Program-made: the position numbers and the translations under genes
The notes under the pieces: generated by a model
Seen by the model: the letters and a program-made list of their open reading frames with translations, nothing else
Database searches by the model: none
Told to the model about the DNA's origin: nothing
Assembly (NCBI GenBank): GCA_035651595.1
Contig: DASRFJ010000106.1
Coordinates: 27,211 to 91,210 of the forward strand
Length of the DNA: 64,000 bases
Direction: 5' to 3'
Source of the DNA: JAFARZ01 sp035651595
GTDB lineage: Bacteria > Actinomycetota > Actinomycetes > Streptosporangiales > Streptosporangiaceae
Shown here: positions 1 to 7,522 of the stretch, in pieces
How positions within the stretch are numbered: the stretch's first letter is position 1
Layout: the number at the start of each line of letters is the position of its first letter

Positions 1-2
1 AT

Positions 3-1529
3 AAGGACGAGGAGGACGCCGGCATCGTGGTGACGGCGGACACGATCGTGCTGGCCCTCCAGAACCTGGACAAGATCCCCGCGCTGAAGAAAGCGTTCAA
101 GGACGGCTGGCGGCCAACATTCCACACGCTGCCGGTCAAGGACGGCCGAGGCTACTTCACGGTGTTCAGCGTCCCGCTCGGCGTCACCGCCGGGATGGTC
201 GCCGACCAGCGGCCGGTGCTCGCCCGCAACGTGCACCGCGCCGAACCGGAGGTGTGGCCGACCGACGCCGAGAAATCCGGTCAGGGGCCGGCAGGCACCG
301 TCGCCATGTGGATCGCCGACCCCGGCGTCCTGTCCAAGGCCGCGCCGGAGTACCCGCTCATGCACGAAGGCACCGCCGACGTGTTCACGGGCGTGCCGGG
401 CGGGGTGGTGGCGCGCGGCGACGGCCTCCTCATCCCGGTCGTTGGCAACAACTTCGTGGCCGGCGGCCAGATGGGCCAAGGGAAGTCCAACGCCTGCCGC
501 GTGCTCATGCTCGGCTGCGCCCTGGATCCGCTCGCCGTGCTGGACGTTTTCGTGTTCGCGAACAACGGCGACTTCGACGCGTACGCGCCCCGGCTGCACA
601 TCTACCGCAAAGGCGTCGAGGACGACGTGGTCCTGGCCGCCCTCGGCCGCCTGCACCAGCTGTATGGCGAAGTCGGCCGGCGCGAGCAGCGTCTCGCGGA
701 CCTCGGCGCGAAGAAGGTCACCCGCGGACTGGCGCAGGAGCACCCGGACCTGCGGCCGGTCATCGCCCTGTTCAGCGAGTGCCATGAGCTGTTCGGCCAC
801 CCCGAGTACGGCGAGGAAGCCGCCGACGTGGCCACCAAGACAATCAAGCGGGCGCGGAAGACCGCCGTCTCCCTGGGGTTCGACACCCAGAGCAGCCGCA
901 AGGAAGCCATACCGCCGAAGCTGGTCGAGCTGGTCAGCGTCAACGCGTGCTTCTACGTCAAGACCTGGCGCTCCAATGACGGCTTCCTCGGCGACGGGTC
1001 GTTCGCCGCGGGCATCCGCGCGACCGAGCTGCGGCCCGGCCGCGACCGGGGCACGTCGGTAATCACCGGCGTGTCCGAGGCGCAGTTCGAGCTGCTCCGC
1101 TGGTATTTCGTGGAGGTCAACGACGACACCGGCTATGACGCGGCGGCCGAGGTGATCGGCCGCGCCATGGCGAGCCTCGCGCCCGGCACGCGCCTGACAT
1201 CAGGCGAGCCGCTGCCCGAGATCGAGCGCCGCGACCTCCTCGACGACCTGGACGAGGTGCTCGAATACGAGCGGGTCAAGCTGGCCGACTTGCCCGCGCT
1301 GCTCCGCGAGCTGGCCGGGGACTGGGGACCGTACCGGAACCTGACCGGCACCCAGCTCCGCGAGCTGCTTGATGACCTGGACGTGCGGACCACGAACGTC
1401 GGGAACGTGCCGAGGCTCGACCCGGCCGACCTGCGCCGTGCGCTGGCCGGAAGGGGTGAGTTAGATCGCGCCCCTCTACCCGGAACAGGCCCTGCGGGCA
1501 CCTGCGGACGGGGACCTAACCCCGCCTAA
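3..1529 (+). CDS. FtsK/SpoIIIE (TraB-type) DNA translocase, 5' partial
   Basis: Double-stranded DNA pump of the FtsK/SpoIIIE family, the type that moves actinomycete plasmids and integrative elements between mycelia. A Walker A loop (GQMGQGKSN, near nt 466-490) is followed by a long ATPase domain containing FSECHELF and a conserved tail region (SRKEAIPPKLVELVS, then FLGDGSFAAGIRATEL). The frame is open from nt 3 with no stop, and the 500 residues from GTG 27 lack the N-terminal part usual in the family, so the gene almost certainly starts upstream of the window. The C-terminal codons run into the CTAAC repeat cluster. Context (DUF2637, mIHF-like gene) fits a transfer module. A phage-borne chromosome-partition pump is the alternative. 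Confidence 0.85.
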   Translation, partial: KDEEDAGIVVTADTIVLALQNLDKIPALKKAFKDGWRPTFHTLPVKDGRGYFTVFSVPLGVTAGMVADQRPVLARNVHRAEPEVWPTDAEKSGQGPAGTVAMWIADPGVLSKAAPEYPLMHEGTADVFTGVPGGVVARGDGLLIPVVGNNFVAGGQMGQGKSNACRVLMLGCALDPLAVLDVFVFANNGDFDAYAPRLHIYRKGVEDDVVLAALGRLHQLYGEVGRREQRLADLGAKKVTRGLAQEHPDLRPVIALFSECHELFGHPEYGEEAADVATKTIKRARKTAVSLGFDTQSSRKEAIPPKLVELVSVNACFYVKTWRSNDGFLGDGSFAAGIRATELRPGRDRGTSVITGVSEAQFELLRWYFVEVNDDTGYDAAAEVIGRAMASLAPGTRLTSGEPLPEIERRDLLDDLDEVLEYERVKLADLPALLRELAGDWGPYRNLTGTQLRELLDDLDVRTTNVGNVPRLDPADLRRALAGRGELDRAPLPGTGPAGTCGRGPNPA

Positions 1530-1634
1530 CCCGTCTAACGCGACCTAACTTCTGCAGGTCAGGGACCTGCGGGCAGCGATCGCCCCCACCTAACGAGGGG
1601 GTTAGAAAACTAACCCCCGCACCCGTGAGCTAAC
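1460..1634. repeat. CTAAC/GTTAG repeat cluster, candidate clt/translocase recognition site or iterons
   Basis: CTAAC occurs at 1516, 1526, 1535, 1545, 1590, 1610 and 1630, and its complement GTTAG at 1460 and 1601: nine copies in 175 bp of very GC-rich DNA. The first four are spaced 10, 9 and 10 bp, one helical turn. In actinomycete plasmids the TraB recognition repeats (clt) lie close to traB, as here. Function is inferred from position and phasing only; replication iterons are possible. Confidence 0.55.
1597..1618. repeat. 9-bp perfect inverted repeat with AAAA loop
   Basis: GGGGGTTAG, AAAA, CTAACCCCC form a perfect 9-bp stem built from two of the CTAAC copies, between the translocase stop and the next gene. 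It could act as a terminator or as a protein-binding hairpin within the repeat cluster. Confidence 0.55.
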
Positions 1635-1652
1635 CCGGGAGGATCACATCCG

Positions 1653-1988
1653 GTGCTGTCGAGGACCGTCAGGCGGGAAGCCCGCAAGCGGATCGGGAAC
1701 CCTCTGCGCGAAGCGGTGCGCCGCGCCGCCGAGCAGTGGTGCCCTGAATGCCAGAAGCGCGTCCAGCCATTCCACCTGTGCATGGTCAGGACCGATTTCA
1801 GGCAGCGCAAGGCGGAAGCCGGACGGCAGGTCAGGCGCGGCGGAGGCCCGGAAACTGCCAGGGGCGGCCGGCGGGACGCGCGCACGGCGCACGACTACCA
1901 GACCTGTCCTGACCGCGGCTGCCCGCGCCCGCTGTGCCGGGCGTTCCGCGAAGGCCAGCTCGCCTGCCCGCTACCTCACCAGGGGTGA
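1653..1988 (+). CDS. Small Cys/His-rich putative zinc-binding protein
   Basis: 111 residues, very basic N-terminal half, with a CPEC/HLC pair near residues 30-45 and a second cluster (CPDRGCPRPLC, then CPLPHQG) near the C-terminus, consistent with one or two zinc-binding knuckles. The GTG start is preceded by GGGAGGATC at a suitable distance. Proteins of this shape (WCPEC..., HDY..C.D..C.RPLC.A...G) recur in Streptomyces mobile elements from general memory; function unknown. It follows the repeat cluster and precedes a run of overlapping small genes. Confidence 0.65.
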   Translation: MLSRTVRREARKRIGNPLREAVRRAAEQWCPECQKRVQPFHLCMVRTDFRQRKAEAGRQVRRGGGPETARGGRRDARTAHDYQTCPDRGCPRPLCRAFREGQLACPLPHQG

Positions 1989-2021
1989 TGTCTTGAACCA
2001 GCACAGGAAGGAGCGCAGGTC

Positions 2022-2456
2022 ATGAGCTGTCCCGGCTTGCACTGCCCTGGCTGCTCAGAGGGCCAGTCGCTCGGCATCCTCGGCACAGTGGCGGTGGCCG
2101 TCATCATCGCCGATGAGACAGTCCGGTGGGCAGCCGACCGCATCTGGTGGATCGGCGGCACGGCGGCGGCATGTTTCGCCCTGTCGGTGGCCGTGACCAT
2201 GTGGCTCGAAAGACGCGCCGATGCCCGCGGAGTCCGGTACGCCGAGCTGCACGGCATCGCGTCGCGCGCCGACGTCGAGGAGCTGACCCCGGCCGGGGTC
2301 GCGTGGCTGGCGAGCCGCGAGCAGCCGCGCGCCGCACTCGGCGTCCGCGAGGTGCACTTTCACTTCGGCGGCCTGAGCGCCGATGAGCAGGCCCACATCA
2401 TCCGCACCACGCTCGCGGGGCACCCCGCTCCCGGCCCGGAGGAGATAACCAGATGA
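2022..2456 (+). CDS. Small membrane protein
   Basis: 144 residues with two hydrophobic segments (about residues 17-30 and 41-60, the latter IGGTAAACFALSVAVTMWL) and a soluble C-terminal half. A CPGLHCPGC cluster opens the protein. The stop overlaps the next start (ATGA), indicating translational coupling. Could be an Spd-like spread accessory of the transfer module, but I recognise no specific family. Confidence 0.6.
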   Translation: MSCPGLHCPGCSEGQSLGILGTVAVAVIIADETVRWAADRIWWIGGTAAACFALSVAVTMWLERRADARGVRYAELHGIASRADVEELTPAGVAWLASREQPRAALGVREVHFHFGGLSADEQAHIIRTTLAGHPAPGPEEITR

Positions 2457-2707
2457 AGCTGTTCCGCAGGCGCGGCGTGCCTGCCAGGCCCGACTACATG
2501 ACGCAGGCAGAGCACCTCCAGGAGGCCGGACGCCTGGCCTGGGTCATTGACGACGTGATGCAGTCCCGCGCGAAGCGCAGCCTCGGCGATGTGATCGCGC
2601 TCGCCCGGCTGCACCTGGAGCTCGCCCAGGTCGCGCGGCACAACGAGGGCACCCGCCTGGATGCCCCGCTACCAGAAGGAGAAACCCCATGTCACTGCCG
2701 GAAATGA
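2453..2707 (+). CDS. Hypothetical protein
   Basis: 84 residues, mostly helical and charged, ending CHCRK. It overlaps the previous gene by ATGA and the next by 19 nt, so it sits in a tight small-gene operon with the mIHF-like gene. No domain recognised. Confidence 0.55.
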   Translation: MKLFRRRGVPARPDYMTQAEHLQEAGRLAWVIDDVMQSRAKRSLGDVIALARLHLELAQVARHNEGTRLDAPLPEGETPCHCRK

Positions 2708-3009
2708 CCCCGGAGCAGCGTGCCGAGGCGCTGCGGAAGGCCGCCGAGACGCGCAGGCTCCGCGCGGCCGAACTGGAGAAGGTCCGCAAGGGCCAGATCA
2801 CTGTCACCGACGTGCTCGACAGCGGCGACTCGCTGCTGCTGCCGGTGCCCGTGCGCCGGCTGCTCCTCGCGGTTCCCGGCATCGGCCCGGCCAAGGCGGA
2901 CGCCCTGCTCGACGCGATCGGCGTCAGCGCAGAGTTCCGCAAGAAGCGCCGCGTTCAGGGCCTCGGCGAGGTCCAGCGCAAGGCGCTCCGCGAGCGTCTC
3001 GCAGCCTGA
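2689..3009 (+). CDS. mIHF-like integration host factor
   Basis: 106-residue basic protein matching the layout of actinobacterial integration host factor (mIHF/sIHF): an N-terminal PEMTPEQRAEALRKAAETRR helix, a charged linker, then a helix-two-turns-helix DNA-binding core (LLLAVPGIGPAKADALL, residues about 61-77) and the closing VQGLGEVQRKAL motif that parallels LGDRQRKAL of mIHF. mIHF bends DNA and is required for mycobacteriophage L5 integration. An element-borne copy may support recombination, packaging or transfer. RBS AGAAGGAGAAA lies just upstream of ATG 2689. Confidence 0.82.
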   Translation: MSLPEMTPEQRAEALRKAAETRRLRAAELEKVRKGQITVTDVLDSGDSLLLPVPVRRLLLAVPGIGPAKADALLDAIGVSAEFRKKRRVQGLGEVQRKALRERLAA

Positions 3010-3019
3010 CCTGTCCCCC

Positions 3020-3061
3020 GTCCCGCATCCGCCCGGTCCCGCTTCCGGGCGGATGCGGGAC
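3020..3061. terminator. Perfect 17-bp hairpin
   Basis: A 17-nt arm at 3020-3036 is the exact reverse complement of 3045-3061, with an 8-nt loop. It starts 10 nt after the mIHF-like stop and ends 27 nt before the next gene. No U-tract follows, so it may be a terminator, an attenuator or an mRNA-stability hairpin separating the two genes. Confidence 0.6.
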
Positions 3062-3088
3062 CATCGCACCGAGAGAGGTAAGCCCAGC

Positions 3089-3976
3089 ATGACGCCCCCG
3101 GCCGCCGCCAACGGCACCCATGTCCTGACGCCGGAGTTCGTCGCGCTGCTGCGGCACCGGGAGCTTGCGGACGCCACTGCCGCAGCGACAGCGGACGCGC
3201 CGCAGCCGCGGCGGGAACCGCCATCGCTGTGGCGCCGGCAGCACCTTGACGGCGACACGGTGATCCGCATCGTGGCGGCTTCGGCAGTGCTCGGTGTCGC
3301 CGTCATCGCGGCAGTGGTCAGCTACTCGCATATCTACGACCTGGCCCGCCATCATGGCGAGTCGGGAACCGCCGCCAGGCTCCTGCCGGTGTCGGTTGAC
3401 GGGCTGATCGCGTCCGCCAGCCTCGCGCTCTTGCATGCCGCCAGGAACCGCATCGACGCGCCGTGGATGGCGTACCTGATGCTGTGGCTCGGTGTCGGCG
3501 CCACGATCGCCGCCAATGTCGGGTTCGGGCTGCCTGCGGGCTGGCTGTCGGCCGTCATCGCCGCGTGGCCCGCCGCCGCGTTTGTCGGGTCGGTGGAGAT
3601 GGCGCTGATGCTGGCCAGGAACAGGCGCCGGGCCGCCGCGGACTCTGGCGGGAACGGATGCCGCAAGCCGCGATGGCGGCGAAGATGGCGGGGACAGTGC
3701 GCCTGCCGCGCCGTGCCGGATGCGGACCCTCCGGCCGCCGCCCCTCAGCCGCCATCGCAGCCAGCCGCCGCCGCCCCTCAGCCGCCAGTCCGCGCCCGCA
3801 AGCCGGCACGCAAACCCGCCATGTCGGCTGCCGCCAAATCCGCCAGGGCGGATGCGGAACTGGCCGCCAGGCCGCACCTGACCAACGCTGAGATCGCCAA
3901 GCGCGCCGGAGTGTCGGAACGCACGGTGGAGCGCCGCCGCGAGGCGGCACGGAAAGCTGCGACAATCGGATCGTGA
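3089..3976 (+). CDS. DUF2637-type membrane protein with C-terminal HTH
   Basis: 295 residues. The N-terminal half carries four hydrophobic segments, including the DUF2637-like signature LLPVSVDGLIASASLALL; the C-terminal third is Ala/Pro-rich then ends with a helix-turn-helix (LTNAEIAKRAGVSERTVERR). DUF2637 proteins are common next to translocases in actinomycete plasmids and integrative elements and are suspected of roles in plasmid spread or regulation. The ATG at 3089 is chosen because it follows GAGAGGTAAG; the frame is open much further upstream but overlaps the mIHF-like gene. Confidence 0.75.
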   Translation: MTPPAAANGTHVLTPEFVALLRHRELADATAAATADAPQPRREPPSLWRRQHLDGDTVIRIVAASAVLGVAVIAAVVSYSHIYDLARHHGESGTAARLLPVSVDGLIASASLALLHAARNRIDAPWMAYLMLWLGVGATIAANVGFGLPAGWLSAVIAAWPAAAFVGSVEMALMLARNRRRAAADSGGNGCRKPRWRRRWRGQCACRAVPDADPPAAAPQPPSQPAAAAPQPPVRARKPARKPAMSAAAKSARADAELAARPHLTNAEIAKRAGVSERTVERRREAARKAATIGS

Positions 3977-4104
3977 ACCGGCACCATCAGACCGCGCTTG
4001 ACTGGCACTGCCGCCTGTCGGTGGAGACGATGCACCCGAGGTTCTCGCGGCGGCTCTCCTCGGGCCTGTCTGTCGTGCTCACCGTGAACAGCGGCTACGA
4101 ATGA
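3973..4104 (+). CDS. Small hypothetical protein
   Basis: A 43-codon frame starting GTG, overlapping the upstream stop (GTGA) and followed immediately by the next ATG (TGAATG). The tight coupling favours a real small gene. Basic peptide without a recognisable motif. Confidence 0.4.
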   Translation: MNRHHQTALDWHCRLSVETMHPRFSRRLSSGLSVVLTVNSGYE

Positions 4105-4311
4105 ATGCTCCTGGAGCTGGGCGGTCCTGTCTGGCATGCGAGCGTGGCGGGAAGCGTGATCCGGGCTGTCCTGGAACGGGAGGCTGAGCGCCAGCTCGCC
4201 GGCGTCGGCGACGCGTCCCTCGGCGAGTGGCGCGAGTGGACGGGCAAGGCGTTCCATATCCGCCGCAGGCTGACCGCGAGAGAGCAGCGGGCAGTCGGCA
4301 CTGTCGTTTGA
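4105..4311 (+). CDS. Hypothetical protein (WHAS...GVGD..LGEWREW family look)
   Basis: 68 residues: WHASVAGSVIRAVLER followed by GVGDASLGEWREWTGKAFHIRRRLT. This pattern resembles a family of short proteins seen in Streptomyces mobile elements (from memory). It is the last gene of the coupled run. The protein may be shortened at its C-terminus relative to relatives. Confidence 0.5.
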   Translation: MLLELGGPVWHASVAGSVIRAVLEREAERQLAGVGDASLGEWREWTGKAFHIRRRLTAREQRAVGTVV

Positions 4312-4339
4312 CATCCGGGGCAGCGGAGAGGCCCGGATG
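4312..4339. terminator. 8-bp hairpin after the transfer-module operon
   Basis: CATCCGGG (4312-4319) pairs with CCCGGATG (4332-4339) directly after the TGA at 4311. No U-run follows. It probably ends the leftmost operon. Confidence 0.4.
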
Positions 4340-4655
4340 CGGGCGGCGAGGCTCGGCCCGCTCCTCGCGCTAGCTCCGCCCGAAGTGCTCAGCGCAGAGA
4401 TCGGCCCGGCTCCCGCAGCGTGAGCATGTCCCGGTAACCTAGACGCAGGCCATTCGGCCGCCAACTTCTCCCGCTGGACCCCTCCCCGATCGGTGCCGTT
4501 CCTTGCTGTCCCACCACGCCCATGTTCTCTTCAGCCTGCTCGCCGTCGTCGCAACCCCCCTCGTCACCGGAGTGATCCTGTGGCGCTCGGACCACCTCGA
4601 CCACCCGCGCAGCCAGGATGATGAGCCGGGCACCGGAGAGGAGGAGGACCGGCCG
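4340..4655. other. No confident gene
   Basis: About 316 bp with no convincing coding frame. A plus-strand frame from TTG 4503 begins with a hydrophobic stretch (LFSLLAVVATPLVTGVILW) but then runs antisense through the better-supported minus-strand gene at 4656-4955, so at most a short membrane peptide could be encoded here. Nothing else seen. Confidence 0.4.
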
Positions 4656-4955
4656 CTACCGGCCGCGCGGCTCCCCGAGGTCTGCCCCGTCGATGACGAG
4701 CAGCCCGTCCGCGAGCCGTTCCGCTTCGGCGACTGCGGCGAGGATGCCCTCCGCGTCCAGGGTCACGGCTGCCTCCGGCTGGATCACCACGGTCCCGCCG
4801 CGGAGTCCGGCAGCGGACACGAGCCGGCGCACCGCCTCGGTGAAGTACTCGAGGTCATCTGACCTGACCCCGCCCGGGAGCCTGAGGCGGACCACGACGG
4901 GGCGCGTGACCGCACCGGGGGCGGGGAACAGGGGCGCGGGCCCGTCAGTGCTCAT
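4656..4955 (-). CDS. Hypothetical protein, 99 aa
   Basis: 99 residues with normal amphipathic composition (VRLRLPGGVRSDDLEYFTEAVRRLVSAAG, then GTVVIQPEAAVTLDAEGILAAVAEAERLADGLLVIDGADL). The alternation of predicted strands and helices suggests a small alpha/beta fold. It is transcribed away from the gene starting at 5035, with an 80-bp divergent interval. Function unknown. Confidence 0.6.
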   Translation of the reverse strand: MSTDGPAPLFPAPGAVTRPVVVRLRLPGGVRSDDLEYFTEAVRRLVSAAGLRGGTVVIQPEAAVTLDAEGILAAVAEAERLADGLLVIDGADLGEPRGR

Positions 4956-5034
4956 GGGTGCACGGTAACGCCGGGGTCTGACATTCCCGCGCGGCGTGTT
5001 GGCAGCATCCGTCCCGGTCGGTGATCATGTGCGC

Positions 5035-6246
5035 ATGGCGCGCGGCAACTACTGGGAATACTCGTTCCGGAGCAGCGAATCCCTCCGTGAGCAGGACCGG
5101 CGGCAGAATGGCGCGGCTCACGACCCGGCGCAGGCCGGCGCGGGTGACCACCGCTGCGAACGCGGCGACTGGTGCGTCGCGAGGACACGCGGTGAGGACG
5201 GGATCTGGCGTCCCGCGCTCACCTATCAGGTGTTCTGCCAGTCTGACGAGAAAGTGATCAGCGAGCAGGCCGCCCAGATGCCTGGCATGTGGCTGGAACT
5301 GGCGGCGAGGATCGGCGACCCGCTGCGCACAGGCCGGCCCTCCGGGCGCCGGCCGCCGGGCTCCCGGGTGCTGATCTCCGGCGTGGTCGACGCGCTCCAG
5401 CAGGAGATCGCCGCGGTCCTCGGCGCCTGGGCGGCCAGGACACGTGCGATCCCCGGCCTGGACCTGTCGGCCGCACGGCACGCGCCGGGGACGCTGCGGC
5501 GCATCGCGGAGGACTGCGCGGTACTGGCGAAGCACACCGGCCCCCTGCTGGCGCTCACCCCCGGCCCGGTAACCCGCATCTACGACCTGCCCGCGGCGGC
5601 GCGCGAAGACGGGCTGGACCGGGCGAAGGCTACATGCCGCCACTGCGGGCGCGTCATCACCCAGTCGCCGGTATCGAAATGGTGGTGGGCGCCTGCTGCC
5701 GGGATGCGGACTCACGCGACAGATTTCTGCGGCCACGACCCGCAGCCGGGAAGCCTCACCGCGCTCCCGCGGCACGGTCCTGTGCCCGATGACCTCGCGG
5801 AGGAGATCGGCGGCCAGGAAATCGTCACCGCCGGCGACGGCTGGGTGAAGGTGGTCCGCGACCGCGCCGGCAAAGACGCAGGCGCGGAGATCCTGGACCT
5901 GCACTACCGGTCGCGCAGGCTCACCGGGCACACCCCGGCGCAGCGGGAAGCGTTCGACGGGGTGCCGTGCCGGCGCATCAGCTGCGAGGAGTTCGCCCTC
6001 GAACGGGCCGCGCCCCCGTCTGACCCGTCGGTCCCGGCGATGCATTCCCGCTGCTCGGCGTGCGGCGACGAGATGGACAAGCAGGAGTACGACCAGCAGG
6101 CGAAACGGTGGGCGTCCAGCCCCGGGGTGCAGGTGTGCAGGCGCTGCTCGGCCGCCGCCCCGGCGCATGATGACTGCCGGTGGACGGCGTGCGCATGCAG
6201 CGAGGCTCCGCACCCGCGCCGCCCGGCCGCCCGCCCAGCCGCGTGA
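5035..6246 (+). CDS. Zinc-ribbon phage protein, 403 aa
   Basis: Contains several paired cysteines: CERGDWC near residue 42, CRHCGR near 200 with downstream CGHD, and a C-terminal CSACGDEM...CRRCSAA ribbon. The middle (ISGVVDALQQEIAAVLGAWAARTRAIPG...CAVLAKHTGPLLALTP) is helical. Such multi-zinc-ribbon proteins occur in actinobacteriophage genomes without assigned function. ATG 5035 (MARGNYW) was preferred to the upstream in-frame TTG/GTG codons because conserved-looking sequence begins there. Confidence 0.7.
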   Translation: MARGNYWEYSFRSSESLREQDRRQNGAAHDPAQAGAGDHRCERGDWCVARTRGEDGIWRPALTYQVFCQSDEKVISEQAAQMPGMWLELAARIGDPLRTGRPSGRRPPGSRVLISGVVDALQQEIAAVLGAWAARTRAIPGLDLSAARHAPGTLRRIAEDCAVLAKHTGPLLALTPGPVTRIYDLPAAAREDGLDRAKATCRHCGRVITQSPVSKWWWAPAAGMRTHATDFCGHDPQPGSLTALPRHGPVPDDLAEEIGGQEIVTAGDGWVKVVRDRAGKDAGAEILDLHYRSRRLTGHTPAQREAFDGVPCRRISCEEFALERAAPPSDPSVPAMHSRCSACGDEMDKQEYDQQAKRWASSPGVQVCRRCSAAAPAHDDCRWTACACSEAPHPRRPAARPAA

Positions 6247-6309
6247 CCCGAGGGGTATTTGATTTTCCGGTGATGGGGTGCAACACTGAACGCGTCCCTG
6301 GTGGAGTGT

Positions 6310-6337
6310 CCCCGGAGCGCGGTGCGCCCGGGGTTTT
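6310..6337 (+). terminator. Rho-independent terminator
   Basis: CCCCGG-A-GCGC, loop GGT, GCGC-CCGGGG, then TTTT. The GC-rich stem with one bulged A and a four-T tail makes a convincing intrinsic terminator between the zinc-ribbon gene and the HTH gene at 6358. Confidence 0.65.
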
Positions 6338-6357
6338 CTGCTGTTCCGGGGGTGGTC

Positions 6358-6621
6358 ATGCGGCCAGCCCGGGGCGACGGGATGCTCACCACCCCGCAAG
6401 CGGCCCGGCTCGTCGGCGTCTCCCCGGCCACGGTCCGCTCATGGCGTAACCGCGGGTATCTCGCCCCGCAGGGCCTTGACGAGCGCGGCAACCCGCTGCA
6501 CACCCCCGAAGCGGTGCGCGCCGCCGAGCGGCTGGTCCGCGAGCACGGCATCAAGGCGTCGGGAATCGACCCGCGGCTGCTCCGCAAGTCCGCGCGGGGA
6601 CCCCGCGACCTCGCCGCCTGA
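6358..6621 (+). CDS. MerR-like helix-turn-helix regulator/excisionase-like
   Basis: 87 residues: LTTPQAARLVGVSPATVRSWRNRGYL is a clear MerR-type helix-turn-helix with wing, as in small excisionases and regulators, followed by a helical tail (TPEAVRAAERLVREHG). Too short for an effector domain. It may bind DNA at a late or lysis promoter or control the following operon. ATG 6358 follows a G-rich Shine-Dalgarno-like tract. Confidence 0.7.
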   Translation: MRPARGDGMLTTPQAARLVGVSPATVRSWRNRGYLAPQGLDERGNPLHTPEAVRAAERLVREHGIKASGIDPRLLRKSARGPRDLAA

Positions 6622-6647
6622 CCTGTGTTCCCGCCTGGAGGTGGCCG

Positions 6648-7160
6648 GTGACCGCCTCCGCTTCCCTTGAACCTGGCGACTACGTGGTGGTGCGGAGCAA
6701 CGCTTTCGCCGGCCGGATCATCCGGGCATTTACCCGCAGCTGGGCGGACCACGCGTTCGTGTACGCGGGTGACGGCCAGATCCTGGAATCGACGCCGCGC
6801 CGTGGCGTCCGCCAGTCCCCTCTGAGCAGCTACGCCGGGCTGAAAGCCGCCGCGAACCTCGGAGACGTGCTGACCGGCACCGAACGCGCCGCTGTCGTCC
6901 TCGCCGCCCGCTCATACGTGGGCGATGACTACGGCTGGCGCGAGATAGTGCTGATCACGCTGCGCCGCCTGGGGTTCCGCTGGTCCTGGCTGGTACGGCC
7001 GGACAAGACCGAGCTCATCTGTTCCGAGCTGGTTGCGCTGGCCTATGGGATGGCGGGGCTGGAACTGCTGTGCGGGGAGCCGTCAGCGGCGTACGTGACC
7101 CCGGCGGACCTCGCTGACCGGGACGGCATGGAACCGGTGCAGATCGGAGAGACGGCATGA
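6648..7160 (+). CDS. Permuted papain-fold (YiiX/NlpC-P60-like) cysteine hydrolase
   Basis: 170 residues opening with LEPGDYVVVRSN..AGRIIRAFT, then WADHAFVYAGDGQILEST (His 35) and, after REIVLITLRRLG, the motif ELICSELVALAY (Cys 125). The order His then Cys is that of circularly permuted NlpC/P60 (YiiX-like) hydrolases, which cleave amide bonds in peptidoglycan or lipids. GTG 6648 has GGAGGTGG upstream. It overlaps the next gene by ATGA. Cell-wall entry or host-modifying roles are both possible. Confidence 0.72.
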   Translation: MTASASLEPGDYVVVRSNAFAGRIIRAFTRSWADHAFVYAGDGQILESTPRRGVRQSPLSSYAGLKAAANLGDVLTGTERAAVVLAARSYVGDDYGWREIVLITLRRLGFRWSWLVRPDKTELICSELVALAYGMAGLELLCGEPSAAYVTPADLADRDGMEPVQIGETA

Positions 7161-7405
7161 CAGCTGACGAGCTGCTGCGGCGGGCCGCGGCTTGCCAGGC
7201 GTGCGGCAAGGAGCACAGGTACCGCGCGATCTCGTCGAATCAGGCGACCTGGGCATCTCCGGAGGACGGCCACGCATACAGGCCGGTCCTCGACGCTGAC
7301 ACTGTCGCGAAGCTCCGCTGCCTGGCGACGGGCGAGTATGTCAGCCCGTGGGCGAATCCGGTATCGCTCAAGAGGTCCCTCGCGGACCGGGTACTAAGGG
7401 TCTGA
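7157..7405 (+). CDS. Hypothetical protein with CxxC motif
   Basis: 82 residues, translationally coupled to the peptidase gene (ATGA). An N-terminal ACQACGKEH motif could be half of a zinc site. The rest has no recognised fold. Confidence 0.55.
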   Translation: MTADELLRRAAACQACGKEHRYRAISSNQATWASPEDGHAYRPVLDADTVAKLRCLATGEYVSPWANPVSLKRSLADRVLRV

Positions 7406-7408
7406 CCG

Positions 7409-7522
7409 GTGGCCCGTATCTGCTCGCAATGCAGGCAGCCAGTCGCCCCGGTGAACGAGTGCATCTGCCCCGACGACGAGGACGACGCGCAGGGCAGCGG
7501 GGACGAGCGCGACTGCGCCTGA
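7409..7522 (+). CDS. 37-aa acidic zinc-knuckle-like peptide
   Basis: GTG 7409 opens a 37-codon frame encoding a CSQC...CIC cluster and then a very acidic tail (PDDEDDAQGSGDERDC). It ends in TGATG, overlapping the next start, which supports translation. Function unknown. Confidence 0.5.
   Translation: MARICSQCRQPVAPVNECICPDDEDDAQGSGDERDCA

Noticed and set aside
4503..4862. Plus-strand frame with a hydrophobic start
   Set aside because: Most of it is antisense to the better-formed minus-strand gene at 4656-4955; only the first 40 residues could be real, and no good SD is present.
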